Shown here in pieces: positions 54,185 through 63,879 of a stretch of DNA of 64,000 nucleotides. The stretch covers positions 22,511-86,510 of the forward strand of contig JAEWCQ010000032.1 in assembly GCA_023390555.1 (NCBI GenBank). The letters run 5' to 3'. The translations under genes were made by a program, and so were the position numbers. The stretch comes from Bacillota bacterium (lineage in GTDB: Bacteria; Bacillota; Clostridia; Lachnospirales; Lachnospiraceae). How positions within the stretch are numbered: the stretch's first letter is position 1; each line of letters opens with the position of its first letter. The notes under the pieces are model-generated. The model saw nothing but the letters and a program-made list of their open reading frames with translations, was not told the origin of the DNA and did not search any database.

Positions 54185-55171
54185 ATGCTGCATATTGAAT
54201 CTCTTGATGACGGTTTGGAACTATTTAAGGCACTTGGTTCCGAGGTGCGTATTGAAATTATAAAACTGCTGCTTACCAACAAAAGCATGAACATGAACGA
54301 ACTGGCATCCAAGCTTAATATTACAAACGGAGCTTTGACCAACCATATCAAGAAACTGGAATCCTGCGGAATCATCACTACCTCGAATGAATCTGCAAGC
54401 CACGGCAATCAAAAAATCTGCTCTATCCACCTGGATAAAGTGTTAATTGACATTGACAGCATGCAAAGTGATGAGAATGTCTATACGACCGAATTAAAAA
54501 TCGGTCATTACTCCAATTATAACGTTTATCCCACCTGCGGACTTGCATCTGCAAAAAAATTGATCGGCGAGGTCGATGATACCAGATACTTTTCGCATCC
54601 GGATCGCTACGATGCAGATATTTTGTGGTTTACCAGAGGATATATGGAATATATGATTCCAAACTTTATTCCATGCACACAAAAAATATCACAGATCATG
54701 ATTTCTGCCGAATTAAGCTCAGAGGCTCCCGGCGTAAATGACAACTGGCCCTCTGACATCAGCTTTTATCTAAATGATGTCTTTATCGGCAAATGGCTGT
54801 CTCCGGGTGATTTTGGAGATGTACGCGGTATCTTTACACCGGACTGGTGGTATCCAAACTGGAACCAGTATGGTCTGCTGAAACTGCTTGCGATCAATCA
54901 CCGCGGTACCTTTATAGACGGCTTAAAGATTTCGGATGTTACGATTGACGATTTTCATTTAAACAGCAACAGCACCATCAAATTCCGTCTCGGTGTGGAT
55001 GACAATGCAGAGCATGTCGGCGGTCTAACCATTTTTGGCAAATCCTTCGGTAATTATAGTCAGGACATTAAGGTTATCATTAATTATACCCCGATGACAG
55101 ATGCGGAGATTCAGGCCAACAGTACCGGAAAACATGGCAGAAATACCTCTGATATGCCTTCCGCTACTTAA
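54185..55171 (+). CDS. ArsR-type HTH regulator with large C-terminal sensor domain
   Basis: 328 aa. Residues ~10-90 form an ArsR winged helix (GSEVRIEIIKLLLTNKSM, ELASKLNITNGALTNHIKKL). The remaining ~230 residues are a beta-rich domain (SFYLNDVFIGKWLSPGDF, TPDWWYPNWNQYGLLKLL) far larger than a standard ArsR dimer end and resembling a sugar-binding sandwich. It has its own promoter and terminator and faces the arabinofuranosidase locus. Control of that locus by an arabino-oligosaccharide is a reasonable inference. Confidence 0.8.
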   Translation: MLHIESLDDGLELFKALGSEVRIEIIKLLLTNKSMNMNELASKLNITNGALTNHIKKLESCGIITTSNESASHGNQKICSIHLDKVLIDIDSMQSDENVYTTELKIGHYSNYNVYPTCGLASAKKLIGEVDDTRYFSHPDRYDADILWFTRGYMEYMIPNFIPCTQKISQIMISAELSSEAPGVNDNWPSDISFYLNDVFIGKWLSPGDFGDVRGIFTPDWWYPNWNQYGLLKLLAINHRGTFIDGLKISDVTIDDFHLNSNSTIKFRLGVDDNAEHVGGLTIFGKSFGNYSQDIKVIINYTPMTDAEIQANSTGKHGRNTSDMPSAT

Positions 55172-55185
55172 TTTACAGCATCACA

Positions 55186-55222
55186 AAAACTTCGTACAGC
55201 CATCATCTGTACGAAGTTTTTT
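55186..55222 (+). terminator. Bidirectional terminator between ArsR-like and Cys-rich genes
   Basis: AAAACTTCGTACAG/CTGTACGAAGTTTT stem with a 7-base loop followed by TT. Works for both convergent genes. Confidence 0.85.
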
Positions 55223-55240
55223 GTTCTACGCTATCTGCCT

Positions 55241-55495
55241 TTATCTGGGCCATTTTTTATAAGGGCATCTTCCCGGCTTAACGGCAGCCCGAAATTCCAC
55301 ATAGCAGCCACAGGCTTCACAAGTCGCTTCCAACAGCTTTTCACATGCCCTGCAAGTATTCAGCCGTTCCTCGTAAACCTCCTGCTTCGTCCTGTCCTCC
55401 TTTTTTATCACTTCCAGATACTTTTTCCACTTTTCGCGCTCTTCTCCTTCGAAATCCTGCAACAGACATTTTTTACAAATACGACGATTTTCCAT
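55241..55495 (-). CDS. Small cysteine-rich (DUF6171-like) protein
   Basis: 84 aa, eight cysteines in CxxC-like pairs (CKKC near the start, CRAC, CEACGCYVE, CPYKKW), suggesting a zinc ribbon. It abuts the DUF624 gene, overlapping it by one base. Function unknown. Confidence 0.65.
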   Translation of the reverse strand: MENRRICKKCLLQDFEGEEREKWKKYLEVIKKEDRTKQEVYEERLNTCRACEKLLEATCEACGCYVEFRAAVKPGRCPYKKWPR

Positions 55496-56139
55496 CAGCT
55501 TACCTCACTCCGCTCCAGTTCCAGCATCCGTGTGATTTCCTCTTTTGTCATATATTTGCAAAATACACGCTCCAGAATGAAATCGTACAAATAACAGATT
55601 CCTGCCGGCAGCAATGTGAGCCAAAAAGGAGAAACACTGATCATAACTGCACCTGCAAGGAGTATGAGAAGAATCAGTACGGTGGACCCGGCATTCATAA
55701 CCGCCATATAACCACCTTTTTGCAGTGCCTCTTTAACACCAGTCTCAAACCTTGCCGCATAGGCGAAGATATAAATTGCCCAAAGCAGCACAAAAAACGA
55801 CAGAAAATAAAAGAAATAGTACAGCGCTCCAAGCGGACTTCCTGTCTGTAAAACACGGTAGAACATACGCTTATCCAGAACCAGAAACACAAGCAGTAAA
55901 AGTATCGGAAGCCACATCTTTACCGTCTGCACCAAATTGGCCCGAAAGGCTCCGTAAAAATTTCTCCAGACATAACTTTGATCGCTCCGCAGCACTTTAT
56001 GTACCGTATGATAAAGCGCAGTTGTTGCTGTTCCGATCGTAACAATCGGTATGCAAAACAGTAACCATAAAATGCTGGCATAAAAGCAGTCAACCAGCTT
56101 CCCAATTACCCGAAAAAATGAATTATCATATCGAAACAT
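55495..56139 (-). CDS. DUF624 (YesL-like) membrane protein
   Basis: 214 aa with about five hydrophobic segments and a DUF624 N-terminus (NSFFRVIGKLVDCFYASILWLLFCIP, given here by residues 6-31 only). YesL-like proteins accompany sugar ABC importers. Here it follows the GH51 gene after 62 nt in the arabinan locus, so a support role for the importer is inferred. Confidence 0.8.
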   Translation of the reverse strand: MFRYDNSFFRVIGKLVDCFYASILWLLFCIPIVTIGTATTALYHTVHKVLRSDQSYVWRNFYGAFRANLVQTVKMWLPILLLLVFLVLDKRMFYRVLQTGSPLGALYYFFYFLSFFVLLWAIYIFAYAARFETGVKEALQKGGYMAVMNAGSTVLILLILLAGAVMISVSPFWLTLLPAGICYLYDFILERVFCKYMTKEEITRMLELERSEVS

Positions 56140-56201
56140 AAGCAGCCCCCTGTCTTATGATGTGCATTTTAAAAGGAAAAGCAAGCAATTCTTCGATGTC
56201 C

Positions 56202-57707
56202 CTATACCCGGACGCGAATTTCTACGACACTGCTCGCAGGAAGTATGATCTGCATCTGATTTTTCTCGATCGTATAATTTTGAAAGTCCTCTTCCCTTAC
56301 GTTCTCCGGTTCTTCAAAAGTGTTGTGTGCATGCACTTCATTGGTGACAGCTTTTGCCTCAACCACCTGATAACGCTTGTCATCGCAAAAAAGCACATCG
56401 ATTGTTTTTTCCTGACGTGCAGAAAGATTGTTTAGCGTCATGGTAATGATTCCATCCTTTTCCGAGACAGACTCCGTCACTTCCGGCACTTTCCAATCAC
56501 CAATTCCAATCTCTTCTATCTCACTCAGACTGCTTTCAAGCAGATTTGCCCCCTGATGATGACGGTACATATGAAAGACATGATACGTCGGTGTCTTTAT
56601 CATCTTCTCCCCTTCTGTTAAAATAACAGACTGCAGTACATTGACAATCTGCGCCAGACAAGCCATCTTCACACGGTCACAATGCTTGTTGAAAATATTC
56701 AGCGTAATACCGGCAACCAGTGCATCCCGCATCGTGCTCTGCTGATATAAAAATCCAGGATTCGTTCCAGGCTCCACGCTAAACCAGGTGCCCCATTCAT
56801 CCACACTAAGGCCGATTTTCTTTTCCGGATCGTACTGATCTATGATTGCGCTGTGTCCTTTGATCAGCGTTTCCATATGGAGCGCTTTCTTTAACGTCTT
56901 ATACCAGACTTCCTCCTCAAAATCAGTCGCACTGCCTTTGATTTCCCAGCCTTCCGGATGCACATAATAATGAAGCGATATATAATCCATAAATCCATGG
57001 AACTGCTCCTGCACATGATCAAAGCAGGTCTCAAGCACTTTACTGGTCCAATGGTAATCATCCACGTTTGGACCGCAGCATACCTTTTTAATTGGATGCT
57101 TTGCATCATAATCTCTTACGTAGGTCTGATACCGGCGGTATTGATTCCCATAAAATTCCGGTGTCATATTTCCGCCGCATCCCCAGTTCTCGTTACCAAC
57201 GCCAAAGAAATCTACTGCCCAGGCTTCTTCCTGCCCATTTTGCTTTCTCAAATCAGCCATGGGCGAAACACCCTGAAATGTCATATATTCTACCCATTCT
57301 GACATTTCCTGTACGGTGCCGCTTCCGAGATTTCCGTTAATATAGGTCTTGCAACCCAACTGTTTGCATAATTCCATAAACTCATGCGTTCCGAAGCTGT
57401 TATCCTCAACCACACCTCCCCAGTGCGTATTGATCATCTTTTTACGCGTCTCTTGCTTTCCGATACCATCCTTCCAATGATATTCATCGGCAAAGCAGCC
57501 CCCCGGCCAGCGAAGTACCGGAATATCGATTGCTTTTAGTGCTTCGACAACATCTGTACGCATTCCATTCACATTCGGAATGTTCGAATCTTTTCCAACA
57601 AACATCCCCTCATAAATACATCGGCCAAGATGCTCCGAAAAATGCCCGTATATTTCCGGTGCGATCACGTCTTCCCTTTTTTGCGTATTAATTACTAATT
57701 TTGCCAT
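56202..57707 (-). CDS. abfA: Alpha-L-arabinofuranosidase GH51
   Basis: 501 aa cytoplasmic glycosidase releasing arabinose from arabino-oligosaccharides. Acid/base E173 in GNENWG and nucleophile E304 in SVDEWG are present, in the (beta/alpha)8 barrel with a C-terminal beta-sandwich. No signal peptide, so substrates come through the ABC importer. It follows the GH43 gene by 88 nt. Confidence 0.94.
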   Translation of the reverse strand: MAKLVINTQKREDVIAPEIYGHFSEHLGRCIYEGMFVGKDSNIPNVNGMRTDVVEALKAIDIPVLRWPGGCFADEYHWKDGIGKQETRKKMINTHWGGVVEDNSFGTHEFMELCKQLGCKTYINGNLGSGTVQEMSEWVEYMTFQGVSPMADLRKQNGQEEAWAVDFFGVGNENWGCGGNMTPEFYGNQYRRYQTYVRDYDAKHPIKKVCCGPNVDDYHWTSKVLETCFDHVQEQFHGFMDYISLHYYVHPEGWEIKGSATDFEEEVWYKTLKKALHMETLIKGHSAIIDQYDPEKKIGLSVDEWGTWFSVEPGTNPGFLYQQSTMRDALVAGITLNIFNKHCDRVKMACLAQIVNVLQSVILTEGEKMIKTPTYHVFHMYRHHQGANLLESSLSEIEEIGIGDWKVPEVTESVSEKDGIITMTLNNLSARQEKTIDVLFCDDKRYQVVEAKAVTNEVHAHNTFEEPENVREEDFQNYTIEKNQMQIILPASSVVEIRVRV

Positions 57708-57795
57708 GCAGTTCTCCTCTCATTTCTTGTGTTATACACCATTTTTCTATTATTTCCCGTCTCCGTTCACAAAACACAACAAGAAGTTCATTCCG

Positions 57796-58752
57796 TTATT
57801 CATAGGAAAAAACCGGGCAATCTTTTTCATTCCATCTTATCTTCATCAGATGTGTATGCCGGTTTGGATTATACAATGGATTCCCACTTATTTTCTCCTC
57901 ACTTCTTGCGTGATACACCATGATGTCATTTCCACTGCCGTCCTTTGTAAATGAATTGTGTCCGGGGCCGTAGATTTCTTTTGAACTGTCCGTCTTTAAC
58001 ACAGGGTAACGTTCCTTTTTCCAGGATAGCGGATCTAAAAGATCATCTCCAATGTTTGCCGTCAGCATTCCCATGCAATAACATGCACCCGTTTCACTTG
58101 CCGAATACGTCAGATAAATTTTTTCTCCGTGCTTAACCACACTTGGTCCTTCGTTCACCCAAAATCCAACCCGTTCCCAGTCATAATCGGGTGTCGTCAA
58201 CAGCACCTGCACGGTCTTAAGTCTATTTGGTGTTTCAAGTATGGCAATATATATATTAGAGATCTGTTTTCCGACTCCTACCTTTTCTGCCCATACGTAG
58301 TAATACACTCCTTTGTGTTCAAACACAGTTGCATCCAAAGAAAAACCCCGAAACGAAAATTCATCCTCTGCGGCAGACTGCATCATCCCAAGCTCTTCCC
58401 ACTTCCCCAGCACGGGATCCGCATCCTTGCATTCTAATACATAAGGACGGATATTCCAAATATCGTCACTGTCACCACCCGCATAATAAATATACCAGCA
58501 ATTATTTAAATAATGAAGCTCTGGTGCCCATATATGGATGCTCATCGGACCATTCTCGTGCTTATGCCACACTTCCACTTCCTTCGCTTCCGATAATCCA
58601 AAAAGATTATCCGAATGTCTTAATACAATACCATCATAAGCAGGTACGGATGCCGTAAAATAGTACGTTCCATCCGTATGTTTGTAAATATACGGATCTG
58701 CCCTATGAAGAATCCATGGTTTATTAAAAACTAGTCTTCGATTCTCCTCCAT
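57796..58752 (-). CDS. GH43 family glycosidase (arabinofuranosidase/arabinanase-like)
   Basis: 318 aa from MEENRRLVFN, with GGGGAG five bases before its ATG. Five-bladed propeller residues: base D19 (HRADPY), pKa-modulating D140 (SLDATVF), acid E201 (VNEGPSV). No signal peptide. It sits between GH51 and the permease genes. The exact linkage specificity is not fixed by sequence. Confidence 0.9.
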   Translation of the reverse strand: MEENRRLVFNKPWILHRADPYIYKHTDGTYYFTASVPAYDGIVLRHSDNLFGLSEAKEVEVWHKHENGPMSIHIWAPELHYLNNCWYIYYAGGDSDDIWNIRPYVLECKDADPVLGKWEELGMMQSAAEDEFSFRGFSLDATVFEHKGVYYYVWAEKVGVGKQISNIYIAILETPNRLKTVQVLLTTPDYDWERVGFWVNEGPSVVKHGEKIYLTYSASETGACYCMGMLTANIGDDLLDPLSWKKERYPVLKTDSSKEIYGPGHNSFTKDGSGNDIMVYHARSEEKISGNPLYNPNRHTHLMKIRWNEKDCPVFSYE

Positions 58753-58790
58753 GTCTTCTCCCCTTTCCAAGTCTGCTGTCTTTTATTTTT

Positions 58791-59660
58791 TTATCCTTTT
58801 ACTGCACCGGCTGTCATACCTTCAATAAAATACTTCTGGAAACATAAGAATACAATCATAACCGGTATAATAGAAAAGATAGAACCTGCAATCAGCACAT
58901 CATAATTATTGCCATATGGAGTCAGTAATGTATTCAAACCGATTGGCAGTGTAAATTTATTGGCACTTCGATAAACAAGCATCGGCCACAAAAGATTATT
59001 CCAGGAACCCATGGAAGTCAAAATAGCCATTGACGCAAATGCCGGTTTTGTAATTGGAAGCATGATGCGGATACAGATTCCGTATTCGGATGCACCGTCA
59101 ATACGCCCTGCATCCATTAGTTCCTTTGGCAATCCAAGCATATACTGCCGGAAAAAAAAGATTGTGGAGGCTCCGCACAGCCCGGGAAGAATCACCCCCC
59201 AGGTAGAATCAATCAGCTTTAAACTGATAATCTCCTGATATAATGGGAGCATCAAAATCTCAAACGGCACCATCATGGTTGCAATTACCAAAAAGAACAA
59301 AATATTCTTTAATTTAAAATTATACATCGCAATTCCATATGCGATGAAATAACAGATAATCAGCGTAAGCACTACTGTGACAAAAGTCAAAAGCAGACTG
59401 TTTTTAAACCATGTGAAGTACTTCACGGAATCCTCATTTCCGCTAAACAAATAGATATAATTGCTAAGACTCATCGTGCTGATATCCAGATCAATACTCA
59501 GACCTTTTCGTATCAGCTCTTTGCCCGGTCGAAAGGAGGCAATTGTTCCCGCAAGGACCGGAAAAATAATCAAAAAACTTAATACTGCAAAAAAAGCTGT
59601 ACTAAGAACCGTCCGGACGCTCATTTTTCGCCCGCCAATTCTGGTCTTATTTTTTGCCAT
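58791..59660 (-). CDS. Carbohydrate ABC permease (AraQ/MalG-type)
   Basis: 289 aa with six predicted helices and the EAA motif region (ELMDAGRIDGASEYGICIRI). Second permease of the importer. It abuts the first permease with no gap and precedes GH43 by 38 nt. Confidence 0.92.
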   Translation of the reverse strand: MAKNKTRIGGRKMSVRTVLSTAFFAVLSFLIIFPVLAGTIASFRPGKELIRKGLSIDLDISTMSLSNYIYLFSGNEDSVKYFTWFKNSLLLTFVTVVLTLIICYFIAYGIAMYNFKLKNILFFLVIATMMVPFEILMLPLYQEIISLKLIDSTWGVILPGLCGASTIFFFRQYMLGLPKELMDAGRIDGASEYGICIRIMLPITKPAFASMAILTSMGSWNNLLWPMLVYRSANKFTLPIGLNTLLTPYGNNYDVLIAGSIFSIIPVMIVFLCFQKYFIEGMTAGAVKG

Positions 59661-60575
59661 CTACTTTTCCTCCTTCTTGAACGTACCACTTAATACCAGC
59701 TGCACCATATTGATGATCAGTGCGATCACAAGCAATACCAGCCCAACCGCTGATGCATAGCCCATCTGATTCTTTTCAATTCCTCTCCGGTACAAATAGC
59801 CTACGATGGTGAGTCCGATATTGTTCGGAGACGCATTTCCGGCCCACAGCATGAAACTTTCCAGGAACATCGCAAGTCCGGCATAAACCGATATCGTCAG
59901 CACATAAATAAGCGTCGGCTTTAACAGTGGAATTGTAACATAACGGAATTTCTGCCATGCCGTCGCTCCATCAATGTCGGCAGACTCATACAGTCCTTTA
60001 TCAATTCCCTTTAGTCCGGACAGAAAATAAAGCATATTGACACCGGTCCATCGCCAGCAGCAAAGCAACAACAGGGCAAACAATGCCGTTCCTTTCATTT
60101 TCAGCCATTTGATGGATGAAAATCCGAGTGCCTGCAGAATCACATTCATCTGGCCCGTGTCATACTCAGAAAACATCAATCGAAACAACGTACCTGAGAT
60201 CACAACAGAGGTCAATGCCGGAAGATATAACACAGCCTTCCAGACTCCCTTTGCTTTTACCAGATTACTGTCAATCAGTACCGCAAACAACAGCGGAAAC
60301 GGAATCAAAAGTACCAGTGTCAGTAACATATATGTAAAACTATTTCCAACCGCTGTATGGAATACCGTGTCCTTTAACAGCTTTGCGTAGTTTGCAAATC
60401 CAATAAACGTAGTTTCTGTCGGTTCAATATCCTGAAAACTCATCTTAATCGTACTAAACAGCGGATAGATCCAAAACACACAAAAGCTTAATAAAAACGG
60501 AAGTACAAACACATAGGGTGCTGTCTTCTTGGAATATAAAAATTTACGAAAAACGCTTTGCTTTTTTTGATTCAC
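59661..60575 (-). CDS. Carbohydrate ABC permease (AraP/MalF-type)
   Basis: 304 aa. The GTG at 60573-60575 is chosen because GAAAGGAGAAG precedes it. An in-frame ATG at 60629 lies inside the intercistronic hairpin. Six helices and the EAA loop (YESADIDGATAWQKFRYVTI) are visible. Pairs with the next permease. Confidence 0.9.
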   Translation of the reverse strand: MNQKKQSVFRKFLYSKKTAPYVFVLPFLLSFCVFWIYPLFSTIKMSFQDIEPTETTFIGFANYAKLLKDTVFHTAVGNSFTYMLLTLVLLIPFPLLFAVLIDSNLVKAKGVWKAVLYLPALTSVVISGTLFRLMFSEYDTGQMNVILQALGFSSIKWLKMKGTALFALLLLCCWRWTGVNMLYFLSGLKGIDKGLYESADIDGATAWQKFRYVTIPLLKPTLIYVLTISVYAGLAMFLESFMLWAGNASPNNIGLTIVGYLYRRGIEKNQMGYASAVGLVLLVIALIINMVQLVLSGTFKKEEK

Positions 60576-60597
60576 AATGCTTCTCCTTTCTTGATAG

Positions 60598-60634
60598 CAG
60601 AATTGCCTAAGAAGATGATTCTTAGGCAATTCTG
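60598..60634 (-). promoter_or_regulatory. Intercistronic hairpin between binding protein and permeases
   Basis: CAGAATTGCCTAAG/CTTAGGCAATTCTG, a 14-bp stem with a 9-base loop and no U-tract, immediately before the permease ribosome site. Likely stabilises the binding-protein mRNA or lowers permease expression. Confidence 0.7.
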
Positions 60635-60681
60635 TGTGAAAGATCCTCTTGGATACTCGTTCACTTTATGAAATTCCTATA

Positions 60682-62076
60682 TTATTCTTCCAGTTCAATC
60701 GCATCCTGAGCTTCCTGCAAAGCATCGTCTACCGACATTCCATCTTCAAATATACTGTTTAAAGTTGTCAAATTTATCTGATCGTTAATTGTAGGACTGA
60801 TCTCCGTGATCGAGATCTTTCCAATCTGATCCGAGATGCTGCTTAATACATCGTACGGATAGTTGCGGAAAAAGGTATTGTACTGATTGGTATCATCATG
60901 TGCAAACGAATCCTTTGTCCATAATGAGGTATTGCACACATCAAACCCAAGATCATTCCAGATTGCTGTTTCGCCTTCTTCAGACATCTTCGCATAACAC
61001 AAAAACTTTGCTGCCAGCTCTTTATCGGAAGACTCCTGCGTTACAACGGTACCAGTACCGCCAATCCCTACTGAGCAAGGCTGCCCTTCTTCAAATACCG
61101 GGCATTTAGTAATATACCAGTTTCCCTTTTCCTCCGGCATATAATTAATGAAACGACTCATAAACCACATGGCCTTCGGGAAGGAGACGATGTTATGATC
61201 CAAAATATTCTGGAAGCCGGCCTCTAAGTCTACCTGACCATCCGGTGACACCTCTGCAATTCCATCATTCAGCCATTCTTGCTGCATTGTCAGCATATTG
61301 GTAACCGATTCCAGCTGCACATTTGCCTTACCGCCAAGACCTCCGGTCCAGTCTTCCCCATACTCCGCCATAGCCAGCCACAGCCAGTCTGTTCCACCGG
61401 TATCCACCGATGTCCAGTACTTACCTTCCTCATTCACAGCATCGACATAACGCTTACCCAAAGCTTCATAATCATCCCAGGTAACAACCGCATCGACATC
61501 TTCCTGTGTAATTCCATACTCTTCGAGAACCGCCATGTTATAATACATAACCGTTGCACCGACATGGAAATCCACTCCGTAATAGTGACCATCTTCACCC
61601 TGATAGGTTTCCAGTCTTGACTGTACCATGTCATCCTTGTAATCCTTTATCGCATCATCCAGCGGATACAGCCATTCATCCTCACCCTTTACCACGTTTG
61701 GGAACTGACCGGCCTCTACGTCGCAGATATCCGGCGCCCCTGTTCCTGCCTGCAGTGACATCAGCAGCTTATCATGCATATCCGCATATGGATAAGTGGT
61801 TGCCGTTAACTCGATTTGGTCATTTGGATTCTCAGCATTCCATTTTTCTACCATCTCGCCGTAAAACGCTGCATGTGCATCCACAAACGTCCACAATTCC
61901 AGATGTGTACCACCAGAATCCCCATAGGTAGACACCACCGGTTCATCTTCTGTTGACGTCTCCGTACCAGATCCGGAAGCTGATTCCCCTGAGCTTCCTG
62001 TAGAAGAACCGCAGCCTGAGACGCAGCCCATTACCATTGCCGCACACAATAGTGTGCTAATCACTTTCTTTTTCAT
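60682..62076 (-). CDS. Sugar ABC transporter substrate-binding lipoprotein
   Basis: 464 aa with a lipobox (VMGCVSGCGSS), a Ser/Gly/Glu linker and the extracellular-solute-binding type 1 fold (LELWTFVDAHAAFYGEMVEKWN, KLLMSLQAGTGAPDI, cited by positions ~60-120). It heads the importer; permeases follow after a hairpin. Context points to arabino-oligosaccharides. Confidence 0.92.
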   Translation of the reverse strand: MKKKVISTLLCAAMVMGCVSGCGSSTGSSGESASGSGTETSTEDEPVVSTYGDSGGTHLELWTFVDAHAAFYGEMVEKWNAENPNDQIELTATTYPYADMHDKLLMSLQAGTGAPDICDVEAGQFPNVVKGEDEWLYPLDDAIKDYKDDMVQSRLETYQGEDGHYYGVDFHVGATVMYYNMAVLEEYGITQEDVDAVVTWDDYEALGKRYVDAVNEEGKYWTSVDTGGTDWLWLAMAEYGEDWTGGLGGKANVQLESVTNMLTMQQEWLNDGIAEVSPDGQVDLEAGFQNILDHNIVSFPKAMWFMSRFINYMPEEKGNWYITKCPVFEEGQPCSVGIGGTGTVVTQESSDKELAAKFLCYAKMSEEGETAIWNDLGFDVCNTSLWTKDSFAHDDTNQYNTFFRNYPYDVLSSISDQIGKISITEISPTINDQINLTTLNSIFEDGMSVDDALQEAQDAIELEE

Positions 62077-62599
62077 CCTATTACTCCCTCCTAATTCTTT
62101 CAGATGTTTTGGTAGAAGATTTTTTTTTTACGAACTGCACTTTCAATTACCGTATCTTATTGGATATTCCGTACAATTTTTACGCTCTATGTATCTTCTG
62201 TTTGTAGATTATCACAATCCAAAAGCTATGTAAATATATTTTTCTAAATTATTTTAGATTTTACTATACATTTACATTATTTTGGCAATTATGTTTAAAT
62301 CAAGCCGTTTATTTTGTTTATTTTTTCTTTCAAAACAGACTTGACATATTATTTTTTATGTATTTTTTTCACTTTTCTCTTTTAGCCCTTTGAATTTCGC
62401 TTTTATTTTAGAAAAATGTCATTTATTTTATTTTTTTGTATATTCCTTGTTGTGTCGCCATTTGTCTACGCATAAATTATTTTAATTCTTTATACTTTTT
62501 ATTTTTTTTATTGACAAGGAACAACTTTTGCTGTATGATAAACAATGTCTTCAGGAAAGACAGTCTGTATCAGATAGATTTGTTCTCATTGATTGACAT
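62077..62599. other. Promoter region between binding protein and tRNA-Gly
   Basis: A/T-rich 520-nt gap without a coding frame. A possible minus-strand promoter (TTTACA ~ TAATCT) is near 62210-62240, and the tRNA promoter is at its right end. Confidence 0.5.
62511..62539 (+). promoter_or_regulatory. tRNA-Gly promoter
   Basis: TTGACA, 17 bases, TATGAT, about 60 nt before the tRNA. Confidence 0.8.
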
Positions 62600-62672
62600 G
62601 CGATAGTGGCGTAGTTGGTAACGCGCGACCTTGCCAAGGTCGAGACCGCGGGTTCGAGCCCCGTCTATCGCT
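62600..62672 (+). tRNA. tRNA-Gly (anticodon GCC)
   Basis: Cloverleaf: acceptor GCGATAG/CTATCGC, D-loop TAGTTGGTA, anticodon stem CGACCTT-GCC-AAGGTCG, T-loop GGTTCGAGCC, discriminator T. The 73 nt lack an encoded CCA. Confidence 0.95.
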
Positions 62673-62673
62673 T

Positions 62674-63417
62674 TCAAGCACAGGAAAGACTTCCAGGAGT
62701 TTCTGGAAGTTTTTTTTTGCTCTTTTTTAGATTTTTCAATGTTTCTTTCAATGAACTTACAAGATGCCGGATGCGTAATTCGCCAGAGATTCTTGCAAGA
62801 TAGCGAGCACGAAGTTTATTTGCAACAATTTGCGGCAATTTCAAGCAACGGTGTGAGTTTGTGGTTTTCATGTCTGTAATGTTTCCATCACGGTCTAATG
62901 CCCGGTCAAGAACAAATACATCATCCTGTGAAAGTGCATTTTCATAAATACCGCATATATCTTCCGGTATTGCTCCAGTAAGTGCAGATAGTAAAAATAA
63001 TTCATAATAAATGGATTCCTTTACCATAGGCAGATTCAAGAAGTAAGAAATCTGCTCTCTTGTCCATGTTTCTTGAAATGGCTTGGCAATTCTTGCACTC
63101 TCTACTTTCACGCATGGATTATCCAGATTGCATTCCATGATGCAGTCAGCATACTGGAAAATGAGTGACAGGATGTTCTTGATCTTATTTGACGTAGCAG
63201 GCGCATATCGTTCGCATGTCTCATTAAAATATAACCGGATATGACTTACAGTAATCGCATGAATTTCTTTGTCGCCAAAAACAGGTTCTATATAACGACT
63301 GTAGTATGAGACATAGGTTCCATAGGTGGACTTTGCATACTTCGATTTGCTTCCTGCCAGATATTCCTCTGCGGCTTTGGGAAAAAATTTTTGTGAGGTG
63401 AGAAGGAATGGAACGAA
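62674..63417 (-). pseudogene. Decayed tyrosine integrase next to tRNA-Gly
   Basis: Open frame of ~247 codons with no ATG, GTG or TTG start visible, upstream in-frame stop at 63418-63420. The N-terminal SAM-like part (YAKSTYGTYVSYYSRYIEPV, IKNILSLIFQYAD) and start of the catalytic domain (LLSALTGAIPEDICGI) are recognisable. The frame runs out into the tRNA flank, without the R-H-R-Y catalytic set. Likely an integrase remnant of an element inserted at the tRNA 3' end. Confidence 0.7.
62689..62718 (+). terminator. tRNA-Gly terminator
   Basis: ACTTCCAG/CTGGAAGT stem, 6-base loop, then TTTTTTTT. Confidence 0.85.
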
Positions 63418-63650
63418 TTAACCAGAGAACCAATCATTTACTTGGAGAGAATATAAAGAAGTTGCGGACGAAAAAAGGTCTGTGTAACAAAGATGTCGTT
63501 GCACAGTTACAGTTGCATGGTGTCGAAATAACCACTGGTACGTATAGTAAGGTAGAAATGGACTTGAATAATCCCAGCGTTGACTTATTGATTGCCCTGG
63601 CGGATATCTTGGAGTGTGACTTCAATGCGTTTTTTACAAGAGATAATTAG
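63408..63650 (+). CDS. XRE family HTH regulator (small)
   Basis: 80 aa, nearly all Cro/CI-type helix-turn-helix (LGENIKKLRTKKGLCNKDVV, GTYSKVEMDLNNPSVDLLIALADIL given by residues 44-68). GAGGTGAGAAGGA precedes the ATG. It overlaps the 5' end of the integrase remnant on the other strand and is a likely remnant of the same element. Confidence 0.8.
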   Translation: MERINQRTNHLLGENIKKLRTKKGLCNKDVVAQLQLHGVEITTGTYSKVEMDLNNPSVDLLIALADILECDFNAFFTRDN

Positions 63651-63878
63651 CAATTGCCGCTAAAAGGTTATCATAAGAATAAAATAATTCAGCTTTAGGA
63701 TTTTAGATACATATTAAAGTAGTGCATGATTAGGGTGTAGATTCCTGATATTTATAAAATTATGCTAAAAGAACAATAACTGCTATAGACATTATTCGAC
63801 ATTGTTTTGCAAAATATATTATATAATTAATCCAAATCAAATTAATTTTACAAATAATTGATTTGGATTTTTTATTTT
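63651..63878. other. Intergenic, XRE gene to IS-like end
   Basis: A/T-rich, no coding frame. Ends with the terminator at 63829-63869. Confidence 0.5.
63829..63878 (+). terminator. Terminator downstream of the XRE gene
   Basis: AATCCAAATCAA/TTGATTTGGATT 12-bp stem with a long loop, followed by TTTTTATTTT. Confidence 0.7.
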
Positions 63879-63879
63879 G

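Noticed and set aside
62603..62803. Plus-strand frame through the tRNA-Gly
   Set aside because: It lies across a well-formed tRNA and its terminator and has no protein resemblance.
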